Shown here: piece after piece, positions 36,201 to 45,840 of the stretch | Position numbering within the stretch: the first letter of the stretch is position 1 | How the letters are laid out: each line of letters begins with the position of its first letter | Source of the DNA: Acanthosoma haemorrhoidale | Lineage: Eukaryota > Arthropoda > Insecta > Hemiptera > Acanthosomatidae | DNA length: 64,000 nt | Reading direction: 5' to 3' | NCBI GenBank assembly: GCA_930367205.1 | Contig: OV884011.1 | Coordinates: 120,277,866 to 120,341,865 of the forward strand | Program-made: the position numbers and the translations under genes | Notes under the pieces: model-generated | Told to the model about the DNA's origin: nothing | What the model saw: the letters and a program-made list of their open reading frames with translations, nothing else | Databases searched by the model: none

Positions 36201-37689
36201 GCCCTGCGCAAGGAAAATTCTGTCCGCTTCGTCCGATCTGTTATTTTTCTGCATGGAACGGTACGTAACCGTAGCTTGAAGGAGTACAGGTCGAACTTAT
36301 CTACAGCTCAGTGAAATTGAATTAATAAGGACTTACTATTAATGATTAAAGGATATTTAGACTTCATGGTAATGATGAATATTTAGTCAAACACAAGATA
36401 TAAATAAATACAACAAAAAAAAATCCACCATTACTTTTTATAACTATAGACTACAAACACGTATACATACCATCATTTATAGCATATGTGAACATATAAA
36501 ATTATTGCATTTGTGATCTTAAAGGCTACTTTACCCCTATGCGAATCACATGAACAAAAACTATCCCTTTGGAAGGGTCCAAAAAAACTAGTAATGGTAA
36601 TAAGGAATATCTATAAGGTAATGGGACTGTCTATCATTCAGGTAACTTATATTAAAATTATGATGTAGATATCAAATAAAGATGCAAAAACTGCTGTCTC
36701 AAGCTAGTACTTTCATAAAATGTTATGATTTTTGTCGTAGTGTTAGAGCGTATCAGGTTTTCCAAGTATTCTGCCTGGTGGCCACAGAATGCCAAAAGGT
36801 CGTTTTATTATTTTATTTTTTTTGCCTACTTAAATTAGTTTTCCTTCGCTTGTACATATCGCTTGTGCTTTTCAGTAATATAAAAAAAAAATGGTATTTT
36901 AGACTTATTATTGTACTCAATTTATTATATTTATATATTTCTTCTTTCTTGGGTCATGGATTCATGAGCGTGTTATACTAATCACACTGACTTCATAGCA
37001 CAAATACTAATGTTGGTGTGTGATTTCCTAGCTCAACGTAATTAATTGATTTGGGAATAAGTTTAACTGTTGCCTGCTAATTTACCATTCCTCTTTTTAA
37101 TTAGTTTATAGTATAGTTAAACAAGCTATGTTACTGGTTATATCTCGCTGCCATTCTTAGGCGCTTCCATTTCTTAGGATCTTTTGCTGACATACGTGGG
37201 ATGTTAAAACGATAATTCATTAAAAGCTTTTTTAATCAATTATCAAGGTTCAACTAATCAAATTTTCAATAAAAATCTCCATTCAATATATTCACTCAGT
37301 TTCCTAAGATTAAAGAAACTACATTGGTTCTGTTAATGACAAATTAATAATTAAAAGTAACTTAAGTGTTTATATGGTTTTTGCAGGAATATCCTGTCGT
37401 AGAACTTGTAAATATTACATGTCTTTAGATTATGTTTGAATCACAAGGGCTGGGTCGGTTCATCAGATATTTTTACTTGCGCTCGAACGCAGCCACTGCT
37501 CACGACGGAGCCTATGTCACGCCATCCAAGACATGCTACCTAATTGGGTTCTCCCTATTTGCACCCATTTTCTATATACAAAATAAATAAACACCATACC
37601 ATTATTTTTATTATTTGCGTCACACAGTTACAAGGACTGTGAGGGAGGGGGGGTGTGAAAACAATTATAATGACAGTTGTAATGATTTA
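33236..37689. other. Long intergenic stretch without confirmed genes
   Basis: Mostly AT-rich. GC-richer patches at 34400-34700 (a 103-codon minus frame, no recognised domain), 35820-35940 (a minus frame reading ESTLHSINYLAMEFDSDHLL to a stop near 35816, possibly an exon or relic) and 36190-36300 may be decayed coding pieces. I assign none. Confidence 0.35.
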
Positions 37690-37691
37690 TA

Positions 37692-37807
37692 TTACGAGGG
37701 CGGTCTGAAAAGTTCCCGACCTAACAAAGCTTTTATTTCACTAGCTTTTATTTATTTTATTATCATCTTCATGTTGAGGTTGGAAACTTTTCAGACCACC
37801 TGTGTAT
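37692..37807. mobile_element. Mariner-type miniature element (116 bp)
   Basis: The ends are inverted repeats: TTACGAGGGCGGTCTGAAAAGTTCCCGACCT on the left is matched in inverse by AGGTTGGAAACTTTTCAGAC ... GTGTAT on the right, with about 30 bp per arm and few mismatches. It is flanked by TA at 37690-37691 and 37808-37809, the mariner/Tc1 target duplication. The GGTCTGAAAAGT core is typical of mariner termini. No transposase remains, so this is an internally deleted copy. Confidence 0.8.
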
Positions 37808-37809
37808 TA

Positions 37810-38148
37810 TAGTCAAGTCCCAATGCATTACATATTTTCATCCAAGAAATCGAGACTTTTGATGTGACGCCCAATACAATATCACAAAAAATATTTACTT
37901 TTTAACGAAGTTGATCGCTTTATCGCTTTTACTTGATCACATTTCATGGGTTCACTTTTTTGTACATCAAATGGAAATACTATGCAAAAAGACATTCCTC
38001 TACTCCAAACCCGTTAGGTTGAACAGGATTTATGTTACGACTGTTGAAGTGACTTTGGAATAGCTTTTGATACAAACACAAATTACATATAACTTACCAG
38101 AACTTGTAGACTTTTTACGTGGTAACCTATGAAATATAGGGTTATCAT
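37810..38148. other. Spacer
   Basis: Nothing recognised. Confidence 0.4.
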
Positions 38149-38172
38149 TATATATATATATATATATATATA
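38149..38172. repeat. (TA)n tract at left edge of LTR retrotransposon
   Basis: Alternating TA directly precedes the 5' LTR; a similar tract follows the 3' LTR at 43507. It was probably the insertion target. Confidence 0.9.
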
Positions 38173-38352
38173 AGTTAAGTCCAGGCGCCGCTAGTGCCCA
38201 GCCTTAATCCCCAAACATATGTTATCTGTATATGTTTACAGGTAATACCTATAGATAGAGGTATCTTGGTCTAAATAAAGCAGTCTTGTTATAACGTTCT
38301 ACGTGTTCTTATTACCAACCTTTCTTAGCTTGGAATTCAATAAACATTAACT
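38173..38352 (+). repeat. 5' LTR (180 bp)
   Basis: It begins AGTTAAG and ends TTAACT, giving a six-base terminal inverted repeat (AGTTAA/TTAACT). An AATAAA polyadenylation signal lies at about 38273-38278, followed by a GT-rich stretch. It is identical to 43327-43506. No TATA box is obvious. Confidence 0.95.
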
Positions 38353-38369
38353 GGTGCCGAAACCCGGGA
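38352..38369 (+). promoter_or_regulatory. Primer-binding site, complementary to tRNA-Phe
   Basis: TGGTGCCGAAACCCGGGA matches the complement of the 3' 18 nt of animal tRNA-Phe (recalled end: CCCGGGTTTCGGCACCA). It overlaps the last base of the LTR. Minus-strand DNA synthesis would start here. Confidence 0.75.
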
Positions 38370-38448
38370 ACCGTGGAGAAAGAGAGTTATCGAGTGCGAG
38401 CGTAATTTTTTTTTGTTTTTTTTTTCTTCTATACGCGAAAGAGAGAAG

Positions 38449-39345
38449 ATGACTGAAGGAGGAGTTTTGAGACAGCCCGTCTTGAATCTCGTAGAGGGAG
38501 CAGATATTAGAAGAGTGGGAACTATGCCAGAGGTTCATGCCACGGCGCTCGCGCTGATGAGGGTAAAAGCGATGAATACCCAGGATCTGAGGAAGGCTGT
38601 TGCGGAGCTGGAGAGATTCACTGGGGAACTGGGTGAGCTGAACCATTTCCTAAAAGGAGGAGACCGTCTCACAGCTTTAATTGGAGCTAAAGCAGAAGAA
38701 AATTTAATAGATCCCAGAGACGCGGAATCGTTGAAGGTGGCCCTGATATGTCGGGTCAAGAGAAGTATACTGAATCAAATTCAGGCAGATGAAGAAACCC
38801 CGTGGGAATTAATTAAGATGAGATTGAAGAAGGCGTACGGAGGAGGACGATGGACTCCCGAGGAGGACATATTCCAAATGTTTAGGGAGACAAAGTCCCC
38901 AAGACAAAGTAACGGGCAATATGCTGCGGGGTTAGTAGTCCGTTTCAATAAGATAACGGAGAAGATGAGAGAGTCGATTAGCGTAGAAGAGGTGGAGGGT
39001 AGAATGGGATTCTTATCCACAATTCTAAAAGTGCAACTGGCCAAGGAGACAGGAAGAAAGGAAGGATTCTCTGATGAGCGCTCGTTCTCGGAGTGTGCAC
39101 AATCAATGATCGACACTAGTGCCAAGGAGGAAGAAGTAAGGGTGCAAGACGTCGACAATGAGTGGAGCCGAGTTGCGTACAAAAGAACCCGGACCCTGAA
39201 ACCAATCTGGAGGAGACCAGAAACGTCCGTTATTGGCAGAGACAAGGGAACGACAGGAGAAAGAAGATTTAGAGGAACGAGACCGAGGTATGCCCCGCCC
39301 AGGGAAGAAAAAAATGCCACGGATGTAGGAAGGCAGGACATTTAG
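38449..39345 (+). CDS. gag: Gag (matrix-capsid part) of the Ty3/Gypsy element
   Basis: 298 codons from ATG at 38449 (context GAAGATGAC); an earlier in-frame TTG at 38413 is not a likely start. The protein is charged and helical, with KVALICRVKRSILNQIQ and ETPWELIKMRLKKAYGGG in the middle, as expected for a capsid. It ends at a TAG (39343-39345) just as the zinc-knuckle sequence begins in the -1 frame, so the nucleocapsid is not part of this frame. Either a -1 frameshift at 39309-39315 or a recent single-base loss in the A-run explains this. Gag forms the virus-like particle. Confidence 0.85.
   Translation: MTEGGVLRQPVLNLVEGADIRRVGTMPEVHATALALMRVKAMNTQDLRKAVAELERFTGELGELNHFLKGGDRLTALIGAKAEENLIDPRDAESLKVALICRVKRSILNQIQADEETPWELIKMRLKKAYGGGRWTPEEDIFQMFRETKSPRQSNGQYAAGLVVRFNKITEKMRESISVEEVEGRMGFLSTILKVQLAKETGRKEGFSDERSFSECAQSMIDTSAKEEEVRVQDVDNEWSRVAYKRTRTLKPIWRRPETSVIGRDKGTTGERRFRGTRPRYAPPREEKNATDVGRQDI
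39309..39315 (+). promoter_or_regulatory. Candidate -1 ribosomal slippery heptamer A AAA AAT
   Basis: In the gag frame the codons read GAA AAA AAT, giving the X XXY YYZ form A AAA AAT. A -1 slip places the ribosome on TGC at 39315, the first Cys of a CCHC knuckle. Thirty bases downstream is the gag stop. No downstream pseudoknot was verified. A one-base contraction of an A8 run is an equally simple explanation. Confidence 0.45.
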
Positions 39346-39638
39346 TGGCACAGTGTCCTCGAACAAAATGTTTTGAGTGTGGCGAGGAAGGACACATCGC
39401 GAGGCATTGCCCGTATATCTTCCGGAGGAGAGAATACCAACGACCAGAACCAATGGAGGTAAACACTCAAGAAGTAAGAGAGAGACGGAGCATGACACAT
39501 GGGGAGAGTGGATCATCAGAAGATAAGTCATCAGGGACTTCGGGAACTGAAGGAGAAGAAGCGAGGCGCAGCAGAAACAGGAGACAGACAGGGCAGAAGG
39601 TCGAGTCACGTAGACGGGAGCAACGTGATGAAGCCTGA
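39315..39638 (+). CDS. Nucleocapsid frame with two CCHC zinc knuckles
   Basis: In the frame of 39315 the two knuckles are CHGCRKAGHLVAQC (39315-39356) and CFECGEEGHIARHC (39369-39410), both C-X2-C-X4-H-X4-C. Then a basic, Arg/Glu-rich tail follows to the TGA at 39636-39638. There is no good start codon of its own; a GTG at 39345 lies inside knuckle 1. It is therefore most likely translated as a C-terminal extension of Gag by a frame change. The knuckles bind genomic RNA. Confidence 0.75.
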   Translation, partial: CHGCRKAGHLVAQCPRTKCFECGEEGHIARHCPYIFRRREYQRPEPMEVNTQEVRERRSMTHGESGSSEDKSSGTSGTEGEEARRSRNRRQTGQKVESRRREQRDEA

Positions 39639-39694
39639 GGAGCGTGTTGGCAGAGAGGCGACCGCATCCTGAGATGTAATGCAATTCGGGGAGG

Positions 39695-42600
39695 ATGTGT
39701 GCGTTGCCAATAATTAGGGTCAAAGGAGGAGAGATGTGTCTGGTGGACACGGGAAGCACCAACACCATCATGTCCCGCGGAGCGCTGGAGAGGCTGTATG
39801 GTGGAGAGAGGGCACTCCAGATTCAGGTATGTAATTGTAGTTTAATCACCCTGGGAGGCCCTTGCGAGGTAGTGGGAGAGTTAGTCATAGGGCTAAATAG
39901 GTGGGCGAAGAAAGGGGGAGATCTAAAGATACATATCGTAGGAAACATGCCGCGGGAGTACCAGGTGATAGTTGGGTGCGACATGTTGGGGAAGGTAGGC
40001 GCGCGTGTGGAGAATATCGGGGAAAAATGGAACATTAAGTTGGGGAAAGTGGAATATAAATGTCAAGGGACTATATGGGACGGAAGAGCGCGGATAGGGG
40101 CGGTTAATAAAATAGAGGGCTGGAGGGAAGGCCTACAGAGGGAGTTTGAGGATATTTTTTACGTAGAGGGAGACACGCTAGGAGCGACTGGGAAGACGGT
40201 CCACGAGATCCAGTTAAAGAAAGAACGCGTCACATACGTGAAAGAGAGACGATATCCGCAGGCACTACGTAGGCATATTAGAGAGGAGCTAGAGAGTCTC
40301 AAACGGCAAGGGATTATAATTGATAGCACTTCGCCATATAACAGTCCTCTATGGGCAGTGAGGAAGAAAAATAGACCTGGGGACGAGACGGAGAAATACA
40401 GGGTAGTTATCGATTATCGGAAGTTAAACGAGAACACGACGGACGAGAAGTATCCTATTCCCCGATTTGAGGACATATTAGACAGATTGAACGGGGCGAC
40501 AATATTTAGTACCCTAGATCTAAAGGCAGGCTATCACCAGATCAAGATGAGTGCGAACGACCAAGACAAAACGGCCTTTACATTTGAGAGGGGGCATTAT
40601 CAATTTACCAGGATGCCATTTGGACTGAAAAACGCCCCGATTACCTTTCAACGCCTAATGGATGAATTTTTGAGGGGAATAGACGAAGCGGTATGCCAGG
40701 TCTACATGGACGATCTGTTAGTTTTCAGCAGAACAGAGGCAGGGCACGTTGAGCACCTAAGAAGTGTATTTCAAAGAGTCCGCGAATTCGGATTAAAATT
40801 GTCCATGGAGAAGTCTCTGTTGGGGAAGAAAAAAATCAATTTTTTGGGCCACACCATCTCACAGGAGGGGGTTAAGCCAGACTCTACGAAGGTCGAGGCG
40901 ATTAGAAGGATGGTGGTGCCCACAGATGTAAAGGGGATCCGTCGACTTCTGGGGACGCTAAATTATTACAGAAGATTTGTGCCGGACATGGCGGCATACC
41001 TGGTGCCTATTAATAATTTACTGCGAAAGGGAGCGAGGGTGGTAATTACCCCAATCATGGAGCAGAACATCCGGAAATGTATGTCTAGCTTACAAGAGGA
41101 ACCAATATTAGCATTTCCCGATTTCCAACATCCCTTCACAATCACCACTGATGCCAGCGAATACGCACTGGGGGCAGTGTTGTCGCAGGAGAGAGACGGT
41201 GGGGAGCGCCCGGTGGCGTACGCTAGTCGACGGCTCACAGAAACGGAAGCGCGGTATAGTGCTCTAGAGAGAGAGCTCCTAGGTATCGTCTGGGCTATAG
41301 ACCATTTCCGCCCATATGTCTTCGGCAGAAAATTCCGTGTTCACACCGACCACAGACCCCTACAATGGGTAGGAAAGTTAAAGGAGTCCTCGGCGCGGGT
41401 CACGAGGTGGAAAGAGTTTTTGTCCCAGTACAATATGGAGATCATATATAAACCCGGGAAAGAGAACGTAGTGGCAGACTGGCTGTCCAGAGCCATTACT
41501 GTGAATGCATTGGAAGAAGGGGAACCATCCGGGGAAAACCAACAGTTTCTCCGGGAATGGACACCCGGGGAGGATGGAAGCCTCGGTACGCGAGGAGATA
41601 GCGAAGGTGAGGAACCCCTTGAAGAGGAAGGTTCCGCCGCCGAAAGACCTGTTGAAATGGAAGTAACAGAAGGGATCGTGAACGACAAAAGAAGGCAGAT
41701 CATTTGGAAATCCAAGACCTCAGGGCGGCTGCAGATCGCATATGACAGTTATGGGAGAAGTAAAATCGCGACGATTTGGTCGCCACCAGGGGTTAGGAAC
41801 GACCAAATTTGCCGTGCATTGAAAGATGCCTCGGAACCCGGAAAGACCCATCATGTATTTGTAGGGAATGCCACTATTTGGGAGAAAATTCGTAGACTCT
41901 GGCGAACGGAACAACTTGGGGTGGATAGGATATTTATTCGGTGCACGTCGATGGTGGAGACACTCAAAGACAGAGAACAGCAGCTGGAAGTGACGCTGGC
42001 CTATCACCAAGGAAAAACGAACCACCGTGGAGTTCAGGAAACGTTGCAAGCGTTGCGGCGGAGGTACTTTTGGTGGGGAATGAAAAAGAGCATACAAGAA
42101 ATGATAGGGGCATGTGCAGTTTGTCTCACTACGAAGTATGACAGACATCCGCCACGGGGGCGACAAGAAGAATCGCCCACCGCCGAGACACCGTTGAGTG
42201 ACTTACAAGTGGATACCTTCACTTGGAGGGGGTATAAGTGGGTTACCACAATCGACAGCTTTAGCAAAGTGGCCATGGCGCACCCGGTGCAAGATCGGTC
42301 ATCAGACGCGGTAATGCTGGCATTAAATACCTGGTTCCAGTTTTACGGAGTACCAGACCGGATCTCGTCGGATGGGGGCAGAGAATTCGACAATGCCAAC
42401 ATCCGAAAAGAAATGAAGACTCTCGATGTCTCTTGGCATCTTAATACCCCAGGGCACCCTAAGAGTAGAGGAGGGATAGAAAGATTGCACAGCACCCTGA
42501 GTGACCACCTGCGGGTATATCACGCGGAAAAGGGTCTGCCGGCGAATGAGGCAATGCCGAAGGCGGTGGCCGCTTACAATCATTCGATCCACACCGCGAC

Positions 42601-43018
42601 GGGGTTCTCCCCGTTCGAGATCCTCTTTGGGCTGCGCGAAAGACGGAGAAATGGGGCAGAGACGGTAGCAGACAAGGGAATGGCGGAGAAAATGGCGAGT
42701 AATACTGTCGGTTTGAGGAAAATATGCGACAAAGTCCGAGAAAGGATAACGAGGGACAAAGCGAGACGAGTGGAACGGGAAAACCTCAAAGTCCGGGATC
42801 GAATGGGGGAACTTAAAATCGGGACTATCGTCTATAAAAAACTAGGGTCAAATAGGAGCAAAGAGCTGGTGCGATATGAGGGCCCATTTAAAGTGGTCGT
42901 GATTAGGGAACACAACGTCGTGACAATTGAGAGTATACGACCCCCTAAGAAGCGGCGAAATGTCCACATAGAACAGTTAAAGCTTCCACCAGGGGGGGAG
43001 GTTGTAGATCAGGAATGA
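39695..43018 (+). CDS. pol: Pol polyprotein: protease, reverse transcriptase, RNase H, integrase
   Basis: 1107 codons without interruption from ATG 39695. Protease: LVDTGS with Asp18. RT about 175-440: motif A STLDLKAGYHQ (Asp275) and YMDD at 337-340. RNase H about 480-600: TTDAS (Asp486), SALERELL (Glu525), HTDHRPLQW (Asp552). Integrase about 765-1085: zinc site H771, H777, C807, C810; catalytic D840, D893 and E929 with exactly 35 residues between the last two; EGPF at 1062-1065, the GPY/F-type module. All catalytic residues are present. The frame is -1 relative to the knuckle frame, but a TAA at 39677-39679 closes pol upstream and the knuckle frame already ends at 39638, so the two do not overlap. 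Reinitiation at 39695 or an unseen event is needed for expression. Confidence 0.95.
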   Translation: MCALPIIRVKGGEMCLVDTGSTNTIMSRGALERLYGGERALQIQVCNCSLITLGGPCEVVGELVIGLNRWAKKGGDLKIHIVGNMPREYQVIVGCDMLGKVGARVENIGEKWNIKLGKVEYKCQGTIWDGRARIGAVNKIEGWREGLQREFEDIFYVEGDTLGATGKTVHEIQLKKERVTYVKERRYPQALRRHIREELESLKRQGIIIDSTSPYNSPLWAVRKKNRPGDETEKYRVVIDYRKLNENTTDEKYPIPRFEDILDRLNGATIFSTLDLKAGYHQIKMSANDQDKTAFTFERGHYQFTRMPFGLKNAPITFQRLMDEFLRGIDEAVCQVYMDDLLVFSRTEAGHVEHLRSVFQRVREFGLKLSMEKSLLGKKKINFLGHTISQEGVKPDSTKVEAIRRMVVPTDVKGIRRLLGTLNYYRRFVPDMAAYLVPINNLLRKGARVVITPIMEQNIRKCMSSLQEEPILAFPDFQHPFTITTDASEYALGAVLSQERDGGERPVAYASRRLTETEARYSALERELLGIVWAIDHFRPYVFGRKFRVHTDHRPLQWVGKLKESSARVTRWKEFLSQYNMEIIYKPGKENVVADWLSRAITVNALEEGEPSGENQQFLREWTPGEDGSLGTRGDSEGEEPLEEEGSAAERPVEMEVTEGIVNDKRRQIIWKSKTSGRLQIAYDSYGRSKIATIWSPPGVRNDQICRALKDASEPGKTHHVFVGNATIWEKIRRLWRTEQLGVDRIFIRCTSMVETLKDREQQLEVTLAYHQGKTNHRGVQETLQALRRRYFWWGMKKSIQEMIGACAVCLTTKYDRHPPRGRQEESPTAETPLSDLQVDTFTWRGYKWVTTIDSFSKVAMAHPVQDRSSDAVMLALNTWFQFYGVPDRISSDGGREFDNANIRKEMKTLDVSWHLNTPGHPKSRGGIERLHSTLSDHLRVYHAEKGLPANEAMPKAVAAYNHSIHTATGFSPFEILFGLRERRRNGAETVADKGMAEKMASNTVGLRKICDKVRERITRDKARRVERENLKVRDRMGELKIGTIVYKKLGSNRSKELVRYEGPFKVVVIREHNVVTIESIRPPKKRRNVHIEQLKLPPGGEVVDQE

Positions 43019-43326
43019 GCTGGAGTGTCCTCGCAGCATACACGCAAGGAACATTGTAAATAGTTATAGTTATGTGATTTTTCCCACAGAAGTATTGTTT
43101 TTTTTTAAAAAGTCAAAGTTTTCTTTTATGTTTTTTGTTTACAAGTGACAGTTGGTTTTTACGTTTTATAGGATTAGAGCTTAATGTGAGGGATTACAGG
43201 CTGTGTACGGGCGGGGCTGGCCTTTGGTCCTTTGTAACATTAGCGGAGCATTATTTGAATGGACTAAGACGTCCAAGTGTTGGACTTCAAAGTTTGCGAA
43301 TGGGTGTTCGTAAACTGGTGGGGGGG
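43019..43326 (+). other. 3' untranslated region of element, with polypurine tract
   Basis: It contains no env-like frame; the 65-codon frame at 43135-43332 is not recognised. The last bases, GGTGGGGGGG up to 43326, are a purine run directly before the LTR and serve as the likely plus-strand primer (polypurine tract). Confidence 0.7.
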
Positions 43327-43504
43327 AGTTAAGTCCAGGCGCCGCTAGTGCCCAGCCTTAATCCCCAAACATATGTTATCTGTATATGTTTACAGGTAAT
43401 ACCTATAGATAGAGGTATCTTGGTCTAAATAAAGCAGTCTTGTTATAACGTTCTACGTGTTCTTATTACCAACCTTTCTTAGCTTGGAATTCAATAAACA
43501 TTAA

Positions 43505-43506
<2 letters not shown>
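43327..43506 (+). repeat. 3' LTR (180 bp)
   Basis: It is identical over its whole length to 38173-38352 as read base by base. It is followed by a (TA)n tract at 43507. Confidence 0.95.

Positions 43507-43535
<29 letters not shown>
43507..43535. repeat. (TA)n tract at right edge of LTR retrotransposon
   Basis: Alternating TA continues the left-hand tract. A 4-6 bp TA-type target duplication would be invisible here. Confidence 0.9.
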
Positions 43536-43538
<3 letters not shown>

Positions 43539-45549
43539 AATGACCTCAACTAATCCTAATTTTATTAATCCATAAAAACATTCCTCTCCTATATATACGC
43601 TTTCAAGAGCTTATTCCTAGCATTCATATAGCATATTCATAGCGTACTTTCTTTTGTTATCAAGTTAGTAGTAATTTGACCGGTCCATGTGCATACCAGT
43701 CTTAGTGTAAACCTTGTGTCGACTTCTCAATATAGTGATTTTTTAAAAACAGATATTCGGTTAAAGATTATTTAACTATATATATAGTCTATATGATATA
43801 AATAGATTTGTTTTTTACTAACTAGTCAAAGACAAACTATCGAAACGACCATTTTTACATATTTCAATTCGTTTTTCAAGTCGTTGCAACATTAAATAGG
43901 ACCTCCAAGTAAAAGTTCATTGCTCTCGTCAACTGTAAGACAACAATGATAGAACAGGCTATGAGGAGGGGGAGTGTAAACGTTTCTGGTTTTGTAAAGC
44001 ATTTCAATCATAGATTTATAGAATTCTCGTTGTGAAAATAGGTTTTGCTTACACATGAAACGCTTAAGAAATTGGAATAATTGAAGGTTTTACCAGTTAT
44101 TGTTTTTATTATTCTCCGAAACGCCATTATTTGAGAAACTATACTGCCTATTAAATTGGCCTGTTATTTTATTATAAATGTTATCTATTGATTTTCAAGG
44201 AAAAATTGTAATTGTCTCTAAGATTTATCATTTTAAAACAATAACCAGTTCCATTCCAGAAAAAAAATTTAATATAAAGATGAATATTGTTACGAACCAA
44301 TTCCAGGTGCATTATTAAAAATATTTAGAAGCTTTTGGTATTTTAAATATATTGGTAGTAAAGTTCCTTTATTAAATACAGAGCATCACTTTAATCTACA
44401 GGGGCAGTAATCATTTTTATATACTTGGATTAGATTTATGACACATCAATCTAGATTACACATATTAGTATGCATATATAATAACAATATATTGTAAGCA
44501 CGGAAGATTCAGAAGATTTTTTGTAAATGGTCTACAAAATCTGAAGAAGGCTAATTATTCTAGCTGTTTAGCTAATTGTTTGTAAAAAAAAATAAATTGA
44601 ATGAATTCTCTTGATCATAGAACACCACGAAAAATGTATACCTAATTTAAAATATTTCTTCTTTCAAAATACTATCAATACGCGGAAAGTGCTCAGTAAA
44701 ATACTCTTGACCTATTTTAATTTCTTCACTCGCGTTTAGCATAAAAATATTATAATAGAATTGCCGTGCGGTAAGAACCTTGTCTACTTTCTAAATTCTA
44801 TGAATCATTGAAGCAGTGACTGGAGCCTCTATCCATGTGATCACTTGTGAATAAACAGAAAAATCACCAAAGTTATTTAACTCTGTTCAACAACTGAAAG
44901 TAGACAAATTTTGGTACGTCTGAACAGCGGCCAACATACATGGCTATAGCAAAGAACTGTTGCTGATCGTTAACTAGCCCGATGCGAAAAGGCTATAATT
45001 TTTAAAAGGTACAGGATAGTTCGTATTTTTTTAAGGGATTTTCATTGGCTGAGATTATTGAACAATAACATTTTCAACAGCTCTGAACTGTCATATTCAG
45101 TTAATAAAATAAAAAGTCACGTATTATCTGAATGTTTAAGCAGCTATCTCAGACATTATAAATTATGAAATCCAAATAAACAGTCTCTAATATTTAATTA
45201 TTACCGGGTGATTCTTAATGGATATATTTTCTTGAAAGGTTAAGATGAAAGAAAGATTCCTTTTCAAAGTTATAATAAAAATAGATTTCCCTCGAACTTA
45301 TCTCTCGACGAGGTTTTTTAGCGTACTAGGTAGTCCAAATCCGGACCTGGAATGAAAGAGATAAGCAAAAAACACATTTTATATCTTCCAAATACATCCA
45401 TTACAATCTGAATCCATGGCTAACTATGACTTACCCGCTGCAGTATTGAGGTTTGTTTTGTTGTTTTCCCCCAAGACAATGAAATATAAGATAGGCTGGA
45501 AGCAGAATTTTCTCTATAATCTTAGTTTCGTTTTTTAATTTTTTACTTC
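43536..45549. other. AT-rich intergenic
   Basis: No gene or repeat copy recognised. Confidence 0.4.
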
Positions 45550-45840
45550 TTCTGTGGCACTACGGCCCGGAGTGAATTCAGTATGTTCCATCTTCAAGCA
45601 TTCCTGCCATGCGACACCGTCATTTAGGTTTCTACGCCATACAAGAGTTCTCGCATCAATCGACATTTATTCCAACCATTTCAGCTGCGATTGTTCTTCT
45701 CATCTCCCAAACAAAGACACCATATCAGCCTCTTCTCCATTTTCCCCGTCCGTCATAAGTTTTTGGAGCTCTAGCGGACATACCTCACTGTGGTGTACCA
45801 AGGTCCACATTTGCAGACAGGGTTAGTCTATTGTAGACCG
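45550..45840 (-). pseudogene. Unidentified coding relic, possibly non-LTR element tail
   Basis: Read on the minus strand, WRRNLNDGVAWQECLKMEHTEFTPGRSATEE (about 45640-45555) looks like protein and resembles the basic tails seen after RT in non-LTR elements, but I cannot place it firmly. Stops interrupt the upstream part. Confidence 0.3.

Larger units (their letters stand above)
38173..43506 (+). mobile_element. Complete recent Ty3/Gypsy LTR retrotransposon (5334 bp)
   Basis: It has two 180-bp LTRs identical by eye, a tRNA primer site, gag, a zinc-knuckle frame, an uninterrupted pol (protease, RT, RNase H, integrase) and a G-rich polypurine tract. The order PR-RT-RH-IN is Ty3/Gypsy. The pol sequence (TSPYNSPLW, YMDD, D35E integrase with an EGPF motif) and AGT...ACT LTR ends resemble the gypsy/17.6 lineage of insects. 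No env frame exists between pol and the 3' LTR (309 bp). LTR identity implies recent insertion. The frames of gag and pol do not join simply (see the gag and slippery-site entries). Confidence 0.95.

Noticed and set aside
38781..39341. 186-codon minus-strand frame across gag
   Set aside because: It is the antisense shadow of gag; codon pattern and homology support the plus strand only.
39103..39771. 222-codon minus-strand frame
   Set aside because: It is antisense to the gag-pol junction of the Ty3/Gypsy element and has no recognised motif.
43019..43326. Envelope gene of an errantivirus
   Set aside because: Only 308 bp separate pol from the 3' LTR, with no frame resembling an envelope protein.
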